DNA from: Novosphingobium silvae
GTDB lineage: Bacteria; Pseudomonadota; Alphaproteobacteria; Sphingomonadales; Sphingomonadaceae
Assembly: GCF_009856825.1 (NCBI RefSeq)
Contig: NZ_WVTD01000006.1
Location: forward strand, 1-64,000
Direction of reading: 5' to 3'
DNA: 64,000 nucleotides
Both the position numbers and the translations under genes were made by a program. Positions 1 through 13,672 of the stretch are shown in pieces (the first letter of the stretch is position 1; every line of letters starts with the position of its first letter). The notes below the pieces were generated by a model. That model searched no databases and was not told the origin of the DNA. It saw only the letters and a list, made by a program, of their open reading frames with translations.

Positions 1-86
1 AAAACGCGCTGATCTTCGCCCTCGTCGGCCAAGTCGCAGCCGAAGCCGGCGTGCTGCTGATCATCATGTCTGCGGGGCCGGGCTGA
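1..86 (+). CDS. C-terminal fragment of an unknown, probably membrane, protein
   Basis: An open frame runs in from the left edge and stops with TGA at 84-86. The 27 visible residues are hydrophobic (ALIFALV, GVLLIIMSAG) and look like a final membrane segment with a very short tail. Most of the gene lies outside the window, so no family can be assigned. It faces the convergent cysS gene across about 200 bases in which I see no further gene. Confidence 0.4.
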   Translation, partial: NALIFALVGQVAAEAGVLLIIMSAGPG

Positions 87-289
87 GCGCCGTCCCGAAA
101 AATCGACTTCGGCAGCGGGCTGTTAAGGGCCGATGATCGACAGCTGGAACAAGCGTGACAAGAGCCGGAATCGCATGCTCAGTTGCCGTTCTGTCACTCG
201 GGAACTGCTGAGCCGTGCGTGTCCCCGATTGGGCGAGGCGTGGTTGCACCCTTGTCGCAGCAGCGCTATATATGTCCCTCCGGGCAGCG

Positions 290-1741
290 TCAGCCGAGCT
301 TCCACTCCCACCCGAGCGAATCGCCGTCCATCACCTCCACGCCCTTGCCCGCAAGCTCGTCCCGCAGGTGATCCGATGTGGCGAAGTCCTTGTCGGCTCT
401 TGCCTGCCGGCGCCGCGCGAGCACGTCCTCGATCTCGCGTTCTTGCACACTCGCAGTGGTGGGACGCAGGCGCAAGTCGGCCCGGGAGGTTCCGAAAAGA
501 TCGAGCCCCAACACCGCGTCCATCGCCTCGACAGCCGCCCGTTTCGCCGCCGGGTCCACTTTCTTGGCCCCCAGCACGTCTTCCAGCGCCGTAAGCGCGA
601 TGGCCGTGTTCAGATCGTCGCCGATCGCCTTCTCGAATGTTTCGAGCATGGGCGCCAGCTTAGGATGCGCCGGGTCCCCGGGTTCCACGTCCTGAAGACG
701 TTCGGCCACGATGATCATCCGCTTGAGGCGCACCAGCGCGGCCGCCAGGCCTTCCCAGCTGAATTCCAGCTCGCTGCGGTAATGCGCCTGCAGGCACATC
801 ATGCGATAGCCCAGCGGATGATACCCCCTGTCGATCAGGAGCTGAAGGCGCAGGAACTCACCCGAGGACTTGCTCATCTTGCCCGAGCGCTCGACAAGAA
901 AGTTGTTGTGCATCCATATCTTAGCGCCGGAATTTGCGGGCGCATCGAGGCCGTTGGTGCAGCAGAACGCCTGGTTCTGCGCAATCTCGTTGGGGTGATG
1001 GATTTCCCGGTGATCGATGCCGCCGGTATGGATGTCGAAGGGGAAGCCGAGGAGATCCCCGGACATCACCGAACATTCAAGATGCCATCCCGGAGCGCCC
1101 CTTCCCCATGGCGAATCCCACTCCATCTGCCGCGTCTCGCCCGCGGGGGTCTTTCGCCAGATTGCAAAGTCCGCAGCGTTGCGCTTGCCTTCCACCGCTT
1201 CGATCCGGCCCTCGCCCTCCTCTGTCACGGCACGCGCAAGGCGCCCGTAGTCCGAGACGGTGGAGACATCGAAGTATAGGCCGCTTTCCAGTTCGTAGCA
1301 GTGCCGGGCGGCGATCTTCTCGGCGAACGCGATCATCTGCGGCACGTAATCGGTGGCGATCGACCATCTGGCGGGCTGGCGGATGTTAAGCGCCTTGATA
1401 TCCGCCCAGTAGGCGTGCGTGTAATGCGCGGCGATGTCCCAGATGGATTGCGCCTGCGCCCTCGCCATCTTCTCCATCTTGTCCTCGCCCGCATCGGCAT
1501 CGTCGGTCAGATGGCCGACATCGGTGATGTTGATGACGTGGGTGAGCTTGTAGCCCTTGTGGCTCAGCGTGCGGCCGAGGACATCGGCGAAGACATAGGC
1601 ACGCATATTGCCGATATGCGGGTAGTTGTAGACCGTCGGCCCGCACGTATAGACCCGCGCCTCGCCGGGATGGACCGGCTCGAACGGTTCGAGCCGGCGA
1701 GTGAGGCTGTTGAAAAGCGTGAGATGCGGTGCGTCGGTCAT
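290..1741 (-). CDS. cysS: Cysteine--tRNA ligase
   Basis: Cytoplasmic class I aminoacyl-tRNA synthetase that charges tRNA-Cys with cysteine. At 483 residues it is slightly longer than the E. coli enzyme. The HIGN signature is at residues 42-45 and KMSKS at 288-292. The zinc ligands that give cysteine specificity are visible as Cys33 (TCGPTVYN), Cys223 (WHLECS), His248 and Glu252 (HHPNE). The ATG lies 58 bases downstream of the cobT stop on the same strand, so the two may be co-transcribed, although their functions are unrelated. No T-box or other leader is apparent. Confidence 0.98.
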   Translation of the reverse strand: MTDAPHLTLFNSLTRRLEPFEPVHPGEARVYTCGPTVYNYPHIGNMRAYVFADVLGRTLSHKGYKLTHVINITDVGHLTDDADAGEDKMEKMARAQAQSIWDIAAHYTHAYWADIKALNIRQPARWSIATDYVPQMIAFAEKIAARHCYELESGLYFDVSTVSDYGRLARAVTEEGEGRIEAVEGKRNAADFAIWRKTPAGETRQMEWDSPWGRGAPGWHLECSVMSGDLLGFPFDIHTGGIDHREIHHPNEIAQNQAFCCTNGLDAPANSGAKIWMHNNFLVERSGKMSKSSGEFLRLQLLIDRGYHPLGYRMMCLQAHYRSELEFSWEGLAAALVRLKRMIIVAERLQDVEPGDPAHPKLAPMLETFEKAIGDDLNTAIALTALEDVLGAKKVDPAAKRAAVEAMDAVLGLDLFGTSRADLRLRPTTASVQEREIEDVLARRRQARADKDFATSDHLRDELAGKGVEVMDGDSLGWEWKLG

Positions 1742-1799
1742 GGGCTGCGGAATAGGCGGCGGACTGCGGCAGTCAAGCCGCGCCGCGCCGCGCCTCGAC

Positions 1800-3614
1800 T
1801 CACTCTTCCTCGAACAGACCTGCCAGTTGCTCGATCATCGTGCCGCCAAGCTGCTCCGCGTCCATGATCGTGACGGCACGGCGGTAGTAGCGTGTGACAT
1901 CGTGACCGATGCCGATGGCGACAAGCTGGACCGGCGACTTGCTTTCGATCCACTCGATCACGCGGCGAAGATGTGCCTCCAGGTAGCCTGCGGAGTTCAC
2001 CGAGAGGGTCGAATCGTCCACCGGTGCACCGTCCGAGATGACCATGAGGATACGCCGGTCCTCGGGACGCGCCAGCATCCGCTGGTGTGCCCACATCAGC
2101 GCTTCGCCGTCGATGTTCTCCTTGAGAAGCCCTTCGCGCATCATCAGGCCCAGGTTCTTGCGAGCGCGCCGCCAGGGTTCGTCTGCCTTCTTGTAGATGA
2201 TGTGGCGAAGATCGTTGAGGCGGCCCGGATGCTGCGGTTTCCCGCTTGCAAGCCATGCCTCCCGGCTCTGCCCGCCCTTCCAGGCCCGCGTGGTGAAGCC
2301 CAGGATCTCAACCTTGACCCCGCACCGCTCGAGCGTGCGCGCAAGAACGTCTGCGCTGATCGCCGCGATGGAAATTGGCCGCCCGCGCATGGAACCGGAG
2401 TTATCGAGAAGGAGCGTGACGACGGTGTCCTTGAACTCGACATCCCGCTCGACCTTGTAGGACAGCGACTGCCCGGGCGAGACGACCACGCGGGCAAGCC
2501 TCGCCGCATCGAGGAGGCCCTCTTCCTGGTCGAAGTCCCATGACCGGTTCTGCTGCGCCATCAGCCGGCGCTGCAACCGATTGGCGAGACGCGTCACCAC
2601 GCCCTGCAGCCCTTTCAGCTGCGCGTCGAGATAGGCGCGAAGGCGCGTGAGTTCCTCCTCGTCGCACAGTTCCGAAGCGACCACGACTTCGTCGAACGTC
2701 TCGGTGAAGACCTTGTAGTCGAAGCTGTCGGGGATGTCGGTCCAAGGGCGGTTCGGACGGACCGGGAGCATGCCCTCGTCCCCTTCCTGGCCCTCCTCGC
2801 CTTCCTCCATGTCGTCGGAGGTCTCGCCTTCGGCTTCGCTCTCGCCTTCGTCGTCGCCCTGCGCAGGCTCCGCCGCCATTTCGGCAGGCTGCTGGTCCTG
2901 CCCTTCGTCGCCGCCTTCCTCCTGCTCCTCGGTTTCCTCGTCGCCGTCCATGTCATCGGCGTCGTTGGGTTCCTGCGGCATTTCCTCGGCACGGGTAAGT
3001 TCGAGGTGCTGCAGCATGTCGAGCGAAAGCGACTGGAAGGCCTGCTGATCGTCCAGCGAAGTCGCCAGCGCGTCGAAGTCGGCACCGGCCTTGCGTTCAA
3101 TCCACTGACGGACCAGCTCGACACCGGGCAGCGCAACATCGGGGATCGGTTGCCCGGTCAGCCGTTCACGCAGCAGCAGCGCGAGCGCGGCCGGGATTGG
3201 AACGGCGTCGGGTGTATCGGCGCGGGAGATCGGGTCGGATGCGATGCGCGCCATGAGCGCCGCATCCAGGTTTGCCGCCATTCCCGAATAGGCGTTGGCC
3301 CCCAGCGCCTCGTAGCGCACCGCCTCTACGGCGTCGTAGGCCGCGCGTGCAGACGGTTCGGAAGGAGCCTTGCGCATGTGCAGGCGATCGTCGTGGTGGC
3401 GCAGCTTGAGCGCGAAGCTATCGGCGTAACCGCGCGCCTGCATGGCAGCGGCATGAGGCAGGCTGCGGCCCGGCATCGGCACACGGAAGGTCCCGCCGGT
3501 GGAACTGGGCGCATCGGCGGTCCAGTTGACCTCGATCTCCCTTTCCTGCGCGATCGCGCGCGAGGCGCCGGCCAGGACGGACTTGAAGCGATCTGCAGGG
3601 GATTCGTCGGACAT
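1800..3614 (-). CDS. cobT: Aerobic cobaltochelatase subunit CobT
   Basis: Large VWA-domain subunit of the ATP-dependent CobN-CobS-CobT complex that inserts cobalt into hydrogenobyrinic acid diamide in aerobic cobalamin synthesis. The 604-residue protein has the family's layout: an N-terminal helical region, a long acidic Glu/Asp-rich linker around residues 220-295 (runs such as [16 protein letters not shown]), and a C-terminal von Willebrand A domain with the MIDAS motif DNSGSMRG. Its usual partner cobS is not in this window. The ATG at 3614 gives a sensible start, [10 protein letters not shown]. cysS follows on the same strand. Confidence 0.96.
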   Translation of the reverse strand: MSDESPADRFKSVLAGASRAIAQEREIEVNWTADAPSSTGGTFRVPMPGRSLPHAAAMQARGYADSFALKLRHHDDRLHMRKAPSEPSARAAYDAVEAVRYEALGANAYSGMAANLDAALMARIASDPISRADTPDAVPIPAALALLLRERLTGQPIPDVALPGVELVRQWIERKAGADFDALATSLDDQQAFQSLSLDMLQHLELTRAEEMPQEPNDADDMDGDEETEEQEEGGDEGQDQQPAEMAAEPAQGDDEGESEAEGETSDDMEEGEEGQEGDEGMLPVRPNRPWTDIPDSFDYKVFTETFDEVVVASELCDEEELTRLRAYLDAQLKGLQGVVTRLANRLQRRLMAQQNRSWDFDQEEGLLDAARLARVVVSPGQSLSYKVERDVEFKDTVVTLLLDNSGSMRGRPISIAAISADVLARTLERCGVKVEILGFTTRAWKGGQSREAWLASGKPQHPGRLNDLRHIIYKKADEPWRRARKNLGLMMREGLLKENIDGEALMWAHQRMLARPEDRRILMVISDGAPVDDSTLSVNSAGYLEAHLRRVIEWIESKSPVQLVAIGIGHDVTRYYRRAVTIMDAEQLGGTMIEQLAGLFEEE

Positions 3615-3726
3615 GCTCTCCGCCTAGCGCATCGGCGGGACATGCTCAAATAGGCTATGGCGCGGAAAAACCGTGCTCGCCCCTGCCCCCTCCCCTACAG
3701 CGGGAGGAGGCGGAGGCTTTCCCGGA

Positions 3727-4377
3727 TCAGATCGACTGGCCGGTCTTCGCCCAGTCGGCCATGAAGCCTTCGATGCCCTTTTCGGTAAGGACGTGCTTGA
3801 ACAGGCCCTTGATGACGGCGGGAGGCGCGGTCATCACGTCGGCACCGATTTTTGCGGCCTGCAGGACGTGCACACCATGACGGATCGAAGCCGCCAGGAT
3901 TTCCGTCTCGAATGCATAGTTGTCGTAGATCAGACGAATGTCGCTGATCAGGTCCATGCCATCGAGGCCATTGTCGTCGTGCCGGCCGATGAAGGGTGAC
4001 ACGAAGGTCGCGCCGGCCTTGGCGGCAAGCAGGGCCTGATTGGCGGAGAAGCATAGCGTCACGTTGACCATCGTGCCCTCGCCGGAGAGCGCCTTGCAGG
4101 TCTTCAGACCGTCGATGGTGAGCGGCACCTTTATGCAGACGTTATCGGCGATCCTGCGCAGGATTTCAGCCTCGCGCATCATGCCGGCGTGATCGAGCGC
4201 CACCACTTCGGCGCTGACCGGCCCATCGACGATCCCGCAGATCTCGCGAGTCACTTCCATGAAGTCGCGGCCGGATTTGGCGATGAGCGAAGGATTGGTG
4301 GTGACACCGTCGAGCAGGCCCGTTTCGGCGAGCTCGCGGATGTCGGCGATTTCTGCGGTGTCGACGAAGAACTTCAT
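3727..4377 (-). CDS. fsa: Transaldolase / fructose-6-phosphate aldolase family protein
   Basis: Small TIM-barrel transaldolase of the Fsa/TalC type, acting in the pentose phosphate pathway or cleaving fructose 6-phosphate. From the chosen ATG ([10 protein letters not shown]) it is 216 residues, close to the usual family length. The Schiff-base lysine is in NVCIKVPLT, and [27 protein letters not shown] and FVSPFIGR are hallmark segments. A GTG or ATG six codons upstream (4395) is possible, but MKFFVDTA is the conventional N-terminus. Sequence alone does not separate transaldolase from aldolase activity, so the symbol is tentative. Confidence 0.93.
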   Translation of the reverse strand: MKFFVDTAEIADIRELAETGLLDGVTTNPSLIAKSGRDFMEVTREICGIVDGPVSAEVVALDHAGMMREAEILRRIADNVCIKVPLTIDGLKTCKALSGEGTMVNVTLCFSANQALLAAKAGATFVSPFIGRHDDNGLDGMDLISDIRLIYDNYAFETEILAASIRHGVHVLQAAKIGADVMTAPPAVIKGLFKHVLTEKGIEGFMADWAKTGQSI

Positions 4378-4470
4378 GGCGATATGATCCTGCAATACCG
4401 GCTCGCCCGGCGATTCTGGCCGCCCCTATAGGGAAGGCGCAGCGCCGGGGCCAGCACGCGTTTCTCCGCG

Positions 4471-5175
4471 TTAGAGAGCCTTGAGCGCTCCGATCAGCAT
4501 GGGATCGTTGGTGGACTCCGGGTTTCTCCGGATTTCACCTTCCTGCGCTCCGATCTCGTACCAGATGGCATTGTCCGCGGCGAGCGCGAGAGCATGTGCG
4601 GCATCGCCGATGTTCACGCCGGCAAGCGCGGATATTGCCTGATTGAGCAAGGGATCTTCCGTGGCCTGCATGACCCGGCCGAGCTCCGGGATCATGGCAT
4701 TGACGAGCGATGCGCCCATCGACTGGCGCAGGAAAGTCGTCGCAGCCGTATCGCCGCCGCGCAGGATAGCAAGCGCGTCCGAGACGGTCATCCCGCGAAC
4801 GGCGTCGTAGACCAGCGGAGCGGCGACACGGGCGCCGTCCTCGGCAATGGTGTTGAGTTCGTGCTGCAGCCTTTCCCGGAAGAGGGGTGACTTGAGCACT
4901 TTGGCCACGCGCGACCCCGGCTTGCCGAACAGCACGGGCAGGTCGATCCGGGCGACGGTGCTGTCCCAGAAGCCGTCCGGTTGCGTCAGGCGGGCAAAGG
5001 CGCGCTGCGTGGAAACGAGCATGAGGCGTTCGATGACGTCGGTTTCGCTCGGGCGACCCAGCGTTGCGCAACCAGGCAGCGCAAGCGCGGCGGAAGCCAT
5101 GATTCCCCCCAGGAACGTGCGGCGCCCCAACCCGCTCTTGAAAGCTTCATCCACGCACGATCCCCAATTGCCCAT
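4471..5175 (-). CDS. DUF4197 family lipoprotein with twin-arginine-like signal
   Basis: The start is the ATG at 5175, not the in-frame GTG at 5190, because AAGGAG sits six bases before the ATG. The N-terminus carries RRTFLGG at residues 18-24, a hydrophobic stretch and the lipobox LPGC with Cys36, suggesting Tat-type export and lipidation. The rest (about 200 residues, with FWDSTVARIDLP, SPLFRERLQHELN and GMTVSDALAILRGGDTAATTFLR) matches my recollection of DUF4197, a family of unknown function. It is transcribed away from priA, with only about 47 bases between the two starts. Confidence 0.8.
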   Translation of the reverse strand: MGNWGSCVDEAFKSGLGRRTFLGGIMASAALALPGCATLGRPSETDVIERLMLVSTQRAFARLTQPDGFWDSTVARIDLPVLFGKPGSRVAKVLKSPLFRERLQHELNTIAEDGARVAAPLVYDAVRGMTVSDALAILRGGDTAATTFLRQSMGASLVNAMIPELGRVMQATEDPLLNQAISALAGVNIGDAAHALALAADNAIWYEIGAQEGEIRRNPESTNDPMLIGALKAL

Positions 5176-5222
5176 CTCGAACTCCTTCACGAGCCATTCC
5201 GCCAGTGCCTATATGGCGCCAG

Positions 5223-7388
5223 ATGAACCGCGTCCGACTCCTCGTCTTCAACGCCGCCCTTGGCGTCCTCGACTATCGCGTGCCACCGGGAATGACGATT
5301 GAATTCGGATCGATCGTCATGGCCCCGCTCGGCCCGCGACAGGTGCTGGGCATTGTCTGGGAGCCTGAACGCCTCAATGCGCAGGAAGTGCCTGAATCGA
5401 AACTGCGAGCCCTGCTCGACGTCATGCCGGTCCCTTCCATCCCGGAACGCCTGCGACGGCTGATCGAATGGACGGCGGATTACTACTGCGCGCCGCTCTC
5501 GGCAGTGGCTCGCATGGCGCTGGGGAGCATGGCCGCCCTCCGGGGCGGCGGCACCACTACCGAGTACCGCCTTACGGGCGCGGAGCCTGCCCGCATGACG
5601 CCGCGGCGCGCTGCGGCGCTGGATGCGCTTCAAGGCGAGCAGGCATCCATCCGCGAACTGGCGGAGCTTGCCAGCGTTTCCGAAGGCGTTCTGCGCGGCA
5701 TGGTGGGAGCAGGGCTGCTGGAGCCGGTGACGGTGGACCTTGATCGGCCCTACCCTGCCGCCTGGGCCGACTTTGCCGCTCCTGACCTGAGCGCCGAGCA
5801 ACGCGCGGCCGCGGACACTTTCGTGACGGCTGTCCGCGATGGGGAATTCGCGCCGTTCCTCCTCGATGGCGTCACCGGCTCGGGAAAGACGGAGTGCTAT
5901 TTCGAAGCGGTTGCCGAAGCGCTTCAGCTGGAACGGCAGATACTTGTTCTCCTTCCCGAGATCGCGCTCACCGAGAACTTCCTTAGGCGTTTCGAGCATC
6001 GATTCGGCGTTCCCCCGCTTCTTTGGCACTCATCGCTCAAGTCGAGCGAAAGGCGGCGGGCGTGGCGTGCGATCGTCCGCGGAGAAGCGCAGGTGGTCGT
6101 GGGCGCACGTTCCGCGCTGTTCCTGCCATACGCAAGGCTCGGCCTCATAGTCGTCGACGAGGCCCACGAAGTCTCGTTCAAGCAGGACGACGGCGTGCGC
6201 TACAACGCGCGCGACGTGGCGGTGATGCGAGCCAAGTTCGAGAGCATCCCTGTGATCCTCGCGAGCGCCACTCCCGCCCTCGAATCGATGCAGCTTGCCG
6301 AGGCCGGAGTGTACCGGAAGCTGGAACTGCCGAGCCGTTTCGGCGGCGCCCAGCTGCCCGATATTCAGATACTCGACTTGCGCAGCGAAGCGCCGGAACG
6401 AGGACGGTGGCTGGCTCCGCGACTTGTCGAGCAGATGAAGGACCGGCTCGCCAAGGGAGAGCAGTCCCTGCTGTTCCTGAATCGGAGAGGCTATGCCCCG
6501 CTCACGCTCTGCCGGCATTGCGGCTATCGCTTCCAGTGCCCCAACTGCACGGCCTGGCTCGTCGAGCACAGGTTCAGCAAGCGCCTGGCCTGCCACCATT
6601 GCGGCCACGAGGTCCCTGTGCCCGAGGCATGCCCCGAATGCGGCACCGGAGACTGTCTCGTCGCCTGCGGCCCCGGCGTGGAGCGCATCGCCGACGAGGT
6701 GGCGGAAATCCTGCCTGAAGCGCGCACCGCGCTGGTGACTTCCGATACCATGAACACGCCCGAGGCGATCGGCGATTTCGTCGCCATGGCGGAAGGGCGT
6801 GCCATCGACGTGATCATCGGCACCCAGTTGGTGACGAAAGGTTATCACTTTCCGGAACTGACTCTGGTCGGCGTGGTCGACGCGGACCTGGGTCTTGAGG
6901 GTGGCGACCTGAGAGCCGCCGAGCGGACCTACCAGCAGGTCGCGCAGGTCGCAGGGCGAGCCGGGCGCGGCGAGAAGCCGGGAGTCGTCCTGATCCAGAC
7001 CCGGCACCCCGAGGCCGCTGTCATCGAAGCGCTGGCGAACGGCGACCGTGATGCCTTCTACGCGGCGGAGACAGAGGCTCGCCGGGATGCCGGTGCGCCT
7101 CCCTTCGGGCGTTGGGCCGCCATAATCGTCAGCTCGGAAGACCAGGCGGAAGCCCTTGCCGCCGCGCGAGCGATCGGCGGAACCGCGCCCAACCTGCCGG
7201 ACATGATGGTGCTGGGCCCGGCCCCTGCCCCGCTATCCCTGCTGCGTGGACGTCACCGCTTCCGGCTGCTCATCAATGCCCGCCGCTCCGCGGAATTGCA
7301 GAAGACGCTGCGCGAGTGGCTGGCCCCGCTCGAGTTCCCTCGCGGCGTAAGGGTCAACATCGACATCGATCCCTATTCATTCGTCTAG
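5223..7388 (+). CDS. priA: Primosomal protein N' (replication restart helicase PriA)
   Basis: Superfamily 2 3'-to-5' DNA helicase that recognises stalled forks and reloads the replisome. The 721-residue protein has the Walker A motif GVTGSGKTE, the DEAH box (VVDEAHE), and the cysteine-rich zinc insert with CRHCGYRFQCPNC, CHHCG and CPECGTGDC. Later helicase motifs (IGTQLVTKGYHFP, QVAGRAGRG) are intact. The ATG at 5223 gives the typical MNRVRLLVFNAAL start; an in-frame GTG at 5205 is the alternative. The 3' end overlaps the convergent ada-like gene by 12 bases. Confidence 0.97.
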   Translation: MNRVRLLVFNAALGVLDYRVPPGMTIEFGSIVMAPLGPRQVLGIVWEPERLNAQEVPESKLRALLDVMPVPSIPERLRRLIEWTADYYCAPLSAVARMALGSMAALRGGGTTTEYRLTGAEPARMTPRRAAALDALQGEQASIRELAELASVSEGVLRGMVGAGLLEPVTVDLDRPYPAAWADFAAPDLSAEQRAAADTFVTAVRDGEFAPFLLDGVTGSGKTECYFEAVAEALQLERQILVLLPEIALTENFLRRFEHRFGVPPLLWHSSLKSSERRRAWRAIVRGEAQVVVGARSALFLPYARLGLIVVDEAHEVSFKQDDGVRYNARDVAVMRAKFESIPVILASATPALESMQLAEAGVYRKLELPSRFGGAQLPDIQILDLRSEAPERGRWLAPRLVEQMKDRLAKGEQSLLFLNRRGYAPLTLCRHCGYRFQCPNCTAWLVEHRFSKRLACHHCGHEVPVPEACPECGTGDCLVACGPGVERIADEVAEILPEARTALVTSDTMNTPEAIGDFVAMAEGRAIDVIIGTQLVTKGYHFPELTLVGVVDADLGLEGGDLRAAERTYQQVAQVAGRAGRGEKPGVVLIQTRHPEAAVIEALANGDRDAFYAAETEARRDAGAPPFGRWAAIIVSSEDQAEALAAARAIGGTAPNLPDMMVLGPAPAPLSLLRGRHRFRLLINARRSAELQKTLREWLAPLEFPRGVRVNIDIDPYSFV

Positions 7389-8438
7389 CCGCGACCGGTC
7401 GCCCCCCTGCTCCCGGCGCAGGAGGTCGCGCTTGAGCGCCTCTCCATAAGCATAGCCGCCAAGGGTGCCGTCGGAGCGCACGACCCTGTGACAGGGGATC
7501 AGGACCGCCACGTTGTTGGCCGCGTTCGCCGAGCCTGCGGCGCGCACCGCACCCGGGCGTCCCACTGCAGCGGCCAGCTGCGCATAGCTGCGGGTCTCGC
7601 CCGCAGGAATGCGCTGCAGTTCGCGCCAGATCGCTTCCTGGAAGACGGTCCCCTGCACGTCGAGAGGTATGGTCCGTGAACATCCGGGCTGCTCCACCGC
7701 GCTCACGACGTCCTGCAGCAAGCCCTCGAAGGCCTCGCCTCCTTCGACGAGATCGGCCCGGGGAAAGCGCGCGCGCAGATGGTCCGGCTCCTCCGAGAAC
7801 GACAGGCGACAGATCCCCTTCTCCGTCGCGGCGACGAGCATCCTGCCAAGAGTGGTCTCGACGACCGCCCATCGGATAGTGACGCCCGAACCGCCGTCGC
7901 GCCATGCAGAGGGCGTCATGCCCAGCCTGTCTCGGCTGTTCTCGTAGAAACGGGACGGTGCGCCAAAACCCGCTTCGTAGATCGCTTTCGTCACGCTGTT
8001 ACCGCCACTGAGGACCTCGCCCGCCCGCGCCATGCGCTGCGTGCGGACATATTGTGCGGGAGTGACCCCGACCGCGCGCTTGAACACTCGCTGGAAGTGC
8101 GCCGGGCTGTAACCCACCTCGCTGGAAAGCTGCGCCAGCGTCGGCGCGTCTGAGCCATCGCCAATGCGCGCGAGCGCCCGGGCCACCGCTTCTTCCTCGC
8201 GGGAGACACTGCGGGGAGAGCAGCGAAGGCAGGCGCGCAGTCTCGCCTCTTCCGCAGCATCCGGCCCCGCAAAGAAGCGCACGTTCTCTCGCCGGGGGTG
8301 GCGCGCCGCGCACGAGGGGCGACAGTATATGCCCGTGGAAAGCACTCCGGTGACGAACCGCCCGTCGAACGTTCCGTCACGCGCGAGCACAGCCTGCCAG
8401 GCTGCTTCCTCGGACACCTGCTCATCAGACATCATCAT
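7377..8438 (-). CDS. ada: Ada-type transcriptional regulator / O6-methylguanine-DNA methyltransferase
   Basis: Bifunctional adaptive-response protein of about 353 residues. The N-terminal Ada zinc domain has the four cysteines in GIYCRPSC and ACLRC; the first is the methylphosphotriester acceptor. An AraC-type helix-turn-helix follows ([21 protein letters not shown] ending VTPAQYVR). The C-terminal methyltransferase has the suicide cysteine in IPCHRVV and the usual GGYAYG segment. The start lies in three consecutive ATG codons (8438, 8435, 8432); longer upstream frames lack Ada similarity. Self-methylation should make it an activator of its own promoter in the gap to atpH, but I do not see a clear Ada box. 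Confidence 0.94.
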   Translation of the reverse strand: MMMSDEQVSEEAAWQAVLARDGTFDGRFVTGVLSTGIYCRPSCAARHPRRENVRFFAGPDAAEEARLRACLRCSPRSVSREEEAVARALARIGDGSDAPTLAQLSSEVGYSPAHFQRVFKRAVGVTPAQYVRTQRMARAGEVLSGGNSVTKAIYEAGFGAPSRFYENSRDRLGMTPSAWRDGGSGVTIRWAVVETTLGRMLVAATEKGICRLSFSEEPDHLRARFPRADLVEGGEAFEGLLQDVVSAVEQPGCSRTIPLDVQGTVFQEAIWRELQRIPAGETRSYAQLAAAVGRPGAVRAAGSANAANNVAVLIPCHRVVRSDGTLGGYAYGEALKRDLLRREQGGDRSRLDE

Positions 8439-8723
8439 TTTCGCCCTTCCCGATTGCTGGCAGCACGATCCCTGTCCTGTTTCCTCGAGTATCGTTGCCG
8501 TCGTCTCGGCCCGGCCGGACGGATTGGTCTTTTCGAAGCGCTGCCACATATCGCGTCTGCGCTACGTGGCTACGTGGCTCGGTTTCTGCAAACACCTATC
8601 TTGGGGCACCTGTTTTCACCGCTCCGGAAAGTACCCGGCTTCATATTTCACCACCCTCGAGACCAAGGCCCAGCGCGGCAGGACCGTTCATCCGGCGAAG
8701 TTCCCGCCCTCAGGACAACGGCA

Positions 8724-8738
8724 TGGCACTGCCCTTGC
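8724..8738 (+). promoter_or_regulatory. Sigma-54-like -24/-12 element
   Basis: TGGCAC, five bases, then TTGC, which matches the core sigma-54 promoter consensus TGGCAC-N5-TTGC. It lies about 180 bases upstream of atpH, in an intergenic region. Ten fixed positions can occur by chance in 64 kb of two-strand sequence, so this remains a candidate only. Confidence 0.3.
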
Positions 8739-8807
8739 CCGGGCGCTTCCCGCATCTTGCGGTCAAACCAAATACCGGCCCTTTACCCCGGATCACCAAG
8801 CCGCACC

Positions 8808-8836
8808 TTGCATCGTAACAGTATCGTCGCTATGCG
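8808..8836 (+). promoter_or_regulatory. Candidate sigma-70 promoter of the atp operon
   Basis: TTGCAT and TATGCG separated by 17 bases, ending about 83 bases before the atpH start. The match to consensus is moderate (TTGnAn and TATnnn). The position upstream of the first gene of a housekeeping operon supports it. Confidence 0.3.
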
Positions 8837-8919
8837 CGCCCCGTCTGCGGGCCGGGGGAGCGCGCTGTCGCGTCGTACCCCCAGTGCCTCAGCCCACCCG
8901 ATGTAAGGATAGGACGCGC

Positions 8920-11016
<2,097 letters not shown>

Positions 11017-11017
<1 letters not shown>

Positions 11018-11310
11018 TGAGCTATACGGTGTTCGCAACCATCCCGGTCAAGCCCGAGCATCTCGACGATGCCCGGGACGCCGTCGCCGCAATCGTGCCG
11101 CAAACGCGCGACGAGGCAGGTTGCGAGCACTTCGAGCCCTATCGGGCGGCTGATGGAACGTCGAACCTCTACATCTTCGAACGCTGGGCCGATCGCGCGG
11201 CGTTCGATTTCCACCACGCCCAAGACTACACCAAGGCCGTGTTCGCTCAGTACGAAGACTGGCTGCGAGATGCTCCCACGCTGGTGGAAGTGAAGGAATT
11301 GAAGGACTGA
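11017..11310 (+). CDS. Antibiotic biosynthesis monooxygenase (ABM) domain protein within the atp operon
   Basis: A 97-residue single-domain protein with the ABM/YgiN-like ferredoxin-like fold signature: an N-terminal strand [12 protein letters not shown], the [12 protein letters not shown] segment, and [16 protein letters not shown]. Family members act as small cofactor-free quinol monooxygenases or haem-degrading enzymes, usually as dimers. Its ATG shares a base with the atpA stop (TGATG), and atpG begins two bases after its stop, so it is firmly inside the F1 operon. Why a monooxygenase-like protein is co-produced with ATP synthase is unknown. It could act on quinones near the membrane, but that is inference. 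Codon use looks like its neighbours. Confidence 0.85.
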
Positions 11311-11311
11311 C

Positions 11312-12187
11312 ATGGCCAGCCTTAAAGAACTCAAGGGCCGCATCAACTCGGTCAAGTCGACCCAGAAGATCACCAAGGCCAAGCAGATGGTCGCCGCGGC
11401 CAAGCTGCGCAAGGCGCAGGCCGCCGCCGAGGCCGCGCGCCCTTACGCCGCACGTCTCGCCGAAGTGATGGGCTCGCTCGCCTCGAAGATCACCGTCTCC
11501 GAGAACAGCCCGAGGCTGCTCGCAGGGACCGGCAGCGACAAGGTTCACCTCCTCGTCGTCGCCAACTCGGACAAGGGCCTGGCCGGCGCGTTCAACTCGA
11601 ACATCGTCAAGGCCGCCCGCGTCAAGGCGCAGGAACTGGAAGCGCAGGGCAAGACCGTCCTGTTCTACCTGATCGGCCGCAAGGGCCGCGCGGTGATCCG
11701 CCGCGAGTACCCCAGCCAGATCGCCCACATGTTCGACACCACCGATGTGCGCGATCCCGGCTTCAACGAGGCTGAGCGCATCGCTGACGAACTCGTCGCC
11801 ATGTACGAGGCGGGCAAGTTCGACGTGGCGCACCTGTTCTACTCGAAGTTCCGCTCTGCGCTTCTGCAGGAACCCACGGACCAGCAGATCATCCCGGTTC
11901 CGGCTCCCAAGGCTGCTGCACCGGTCGCCGATGCCGTCACCGAGTACGAGCCGGACGAGGAGGAAATCCTCGCTGCGCTGCTGCCGCGCTACCTGAAGAC
12001 GCAGATCTTCGGCGCACTGCTCGAGAACGCCGCGTCCGAACAGGGCGCATCGATGACGGCGATGGACAACGCCACGCGCAACGCTGGCGACCTGATCCGC
12101 AAGCTGACCATCGTCTACAACCGCACCCGTCAGGCTGCGATCACCACCGAACTCGTCGAAATCATCGCGGGCGCGGAAGCGCTCTAA
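11312..12187 (+). CDS. atpG: F1 ATP synthase subunit gamma
   Basis: Central rotor shaft of F1. The 291-residue protein has the expected N-terminal coiled-coil helix ([20 protein letters not shown]) and the C-terminal block [17 protein letters not shown], followed by [20 protein letters not shown]. The start follows the ABM gene by one base and has a GAAGGACTGAC ribosome binding site that lies inside the end of that gene, so their translation is probably linked. atpD follows after 24 bases. Confidence 0.98.
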   Translation: MASLKELKGRINSVKSTQKITKAKQMVAAAKLRKAQAAAEAARPYAARLAEVMGSLASKITVSENSPRLLAGTGSDKVHLLVVANSDKGLAGAFNSNIVKAARVKAQELEAQGKTVLFYLIGRKGRAVIRREYPSQIAHMFDTTDVRDPGFNEAERIADELVAMYEAGKFDVAHLFYSKFRSALLQEPTDQQIIPVPAPKAAAPVADAVTEYEPDEEEILAALLPRYLKTQIFGALLENAASEQGASMTAMDNATRNAGDLIRKLTIVYNRTRQAAITTELVEIIAGAEAL

Positions 12188-13669
<1,482 letters not shown>

Positions 13670-13672
13670 TCC

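Larger units (their letters stand above)
8439..8919. other. Intergenic region between ada and the atp operon
   Basis: A 481-base gap between divergent genes with no convincing coding frame. It holds a tandem direct repeat of CTACGTGG (8562-8569 and 8570-8577), a sigma-54-like element (8724-8738), a sigma-70-like element (8808-8836) and the atpH ribosome binding site just before 8920. It should carry promoters for both flanking transcription units. Confidence 0.6.

Noticed and set aside
1742-1799. Search for a T-box leader before cysS
   Set aside because: The gap is only 58 bases and lacks the stem structure and specifier loop of a T-box; cysS probably reads through from cobT.
3690-3726. CCTCCC/GGGAGG hairpin between the transaldolase-like gene and cobT considered as a terminator
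   Set aside because: The stem is short and not followed directly by a T run on either strand, so support is weak.
8562-8577. Tandem CTACGTGG repeat considered as a CRISPR or iteron seed
   Set aside because: Only two copies exist, with no spacer pattern or adjacent replication or cas genes.
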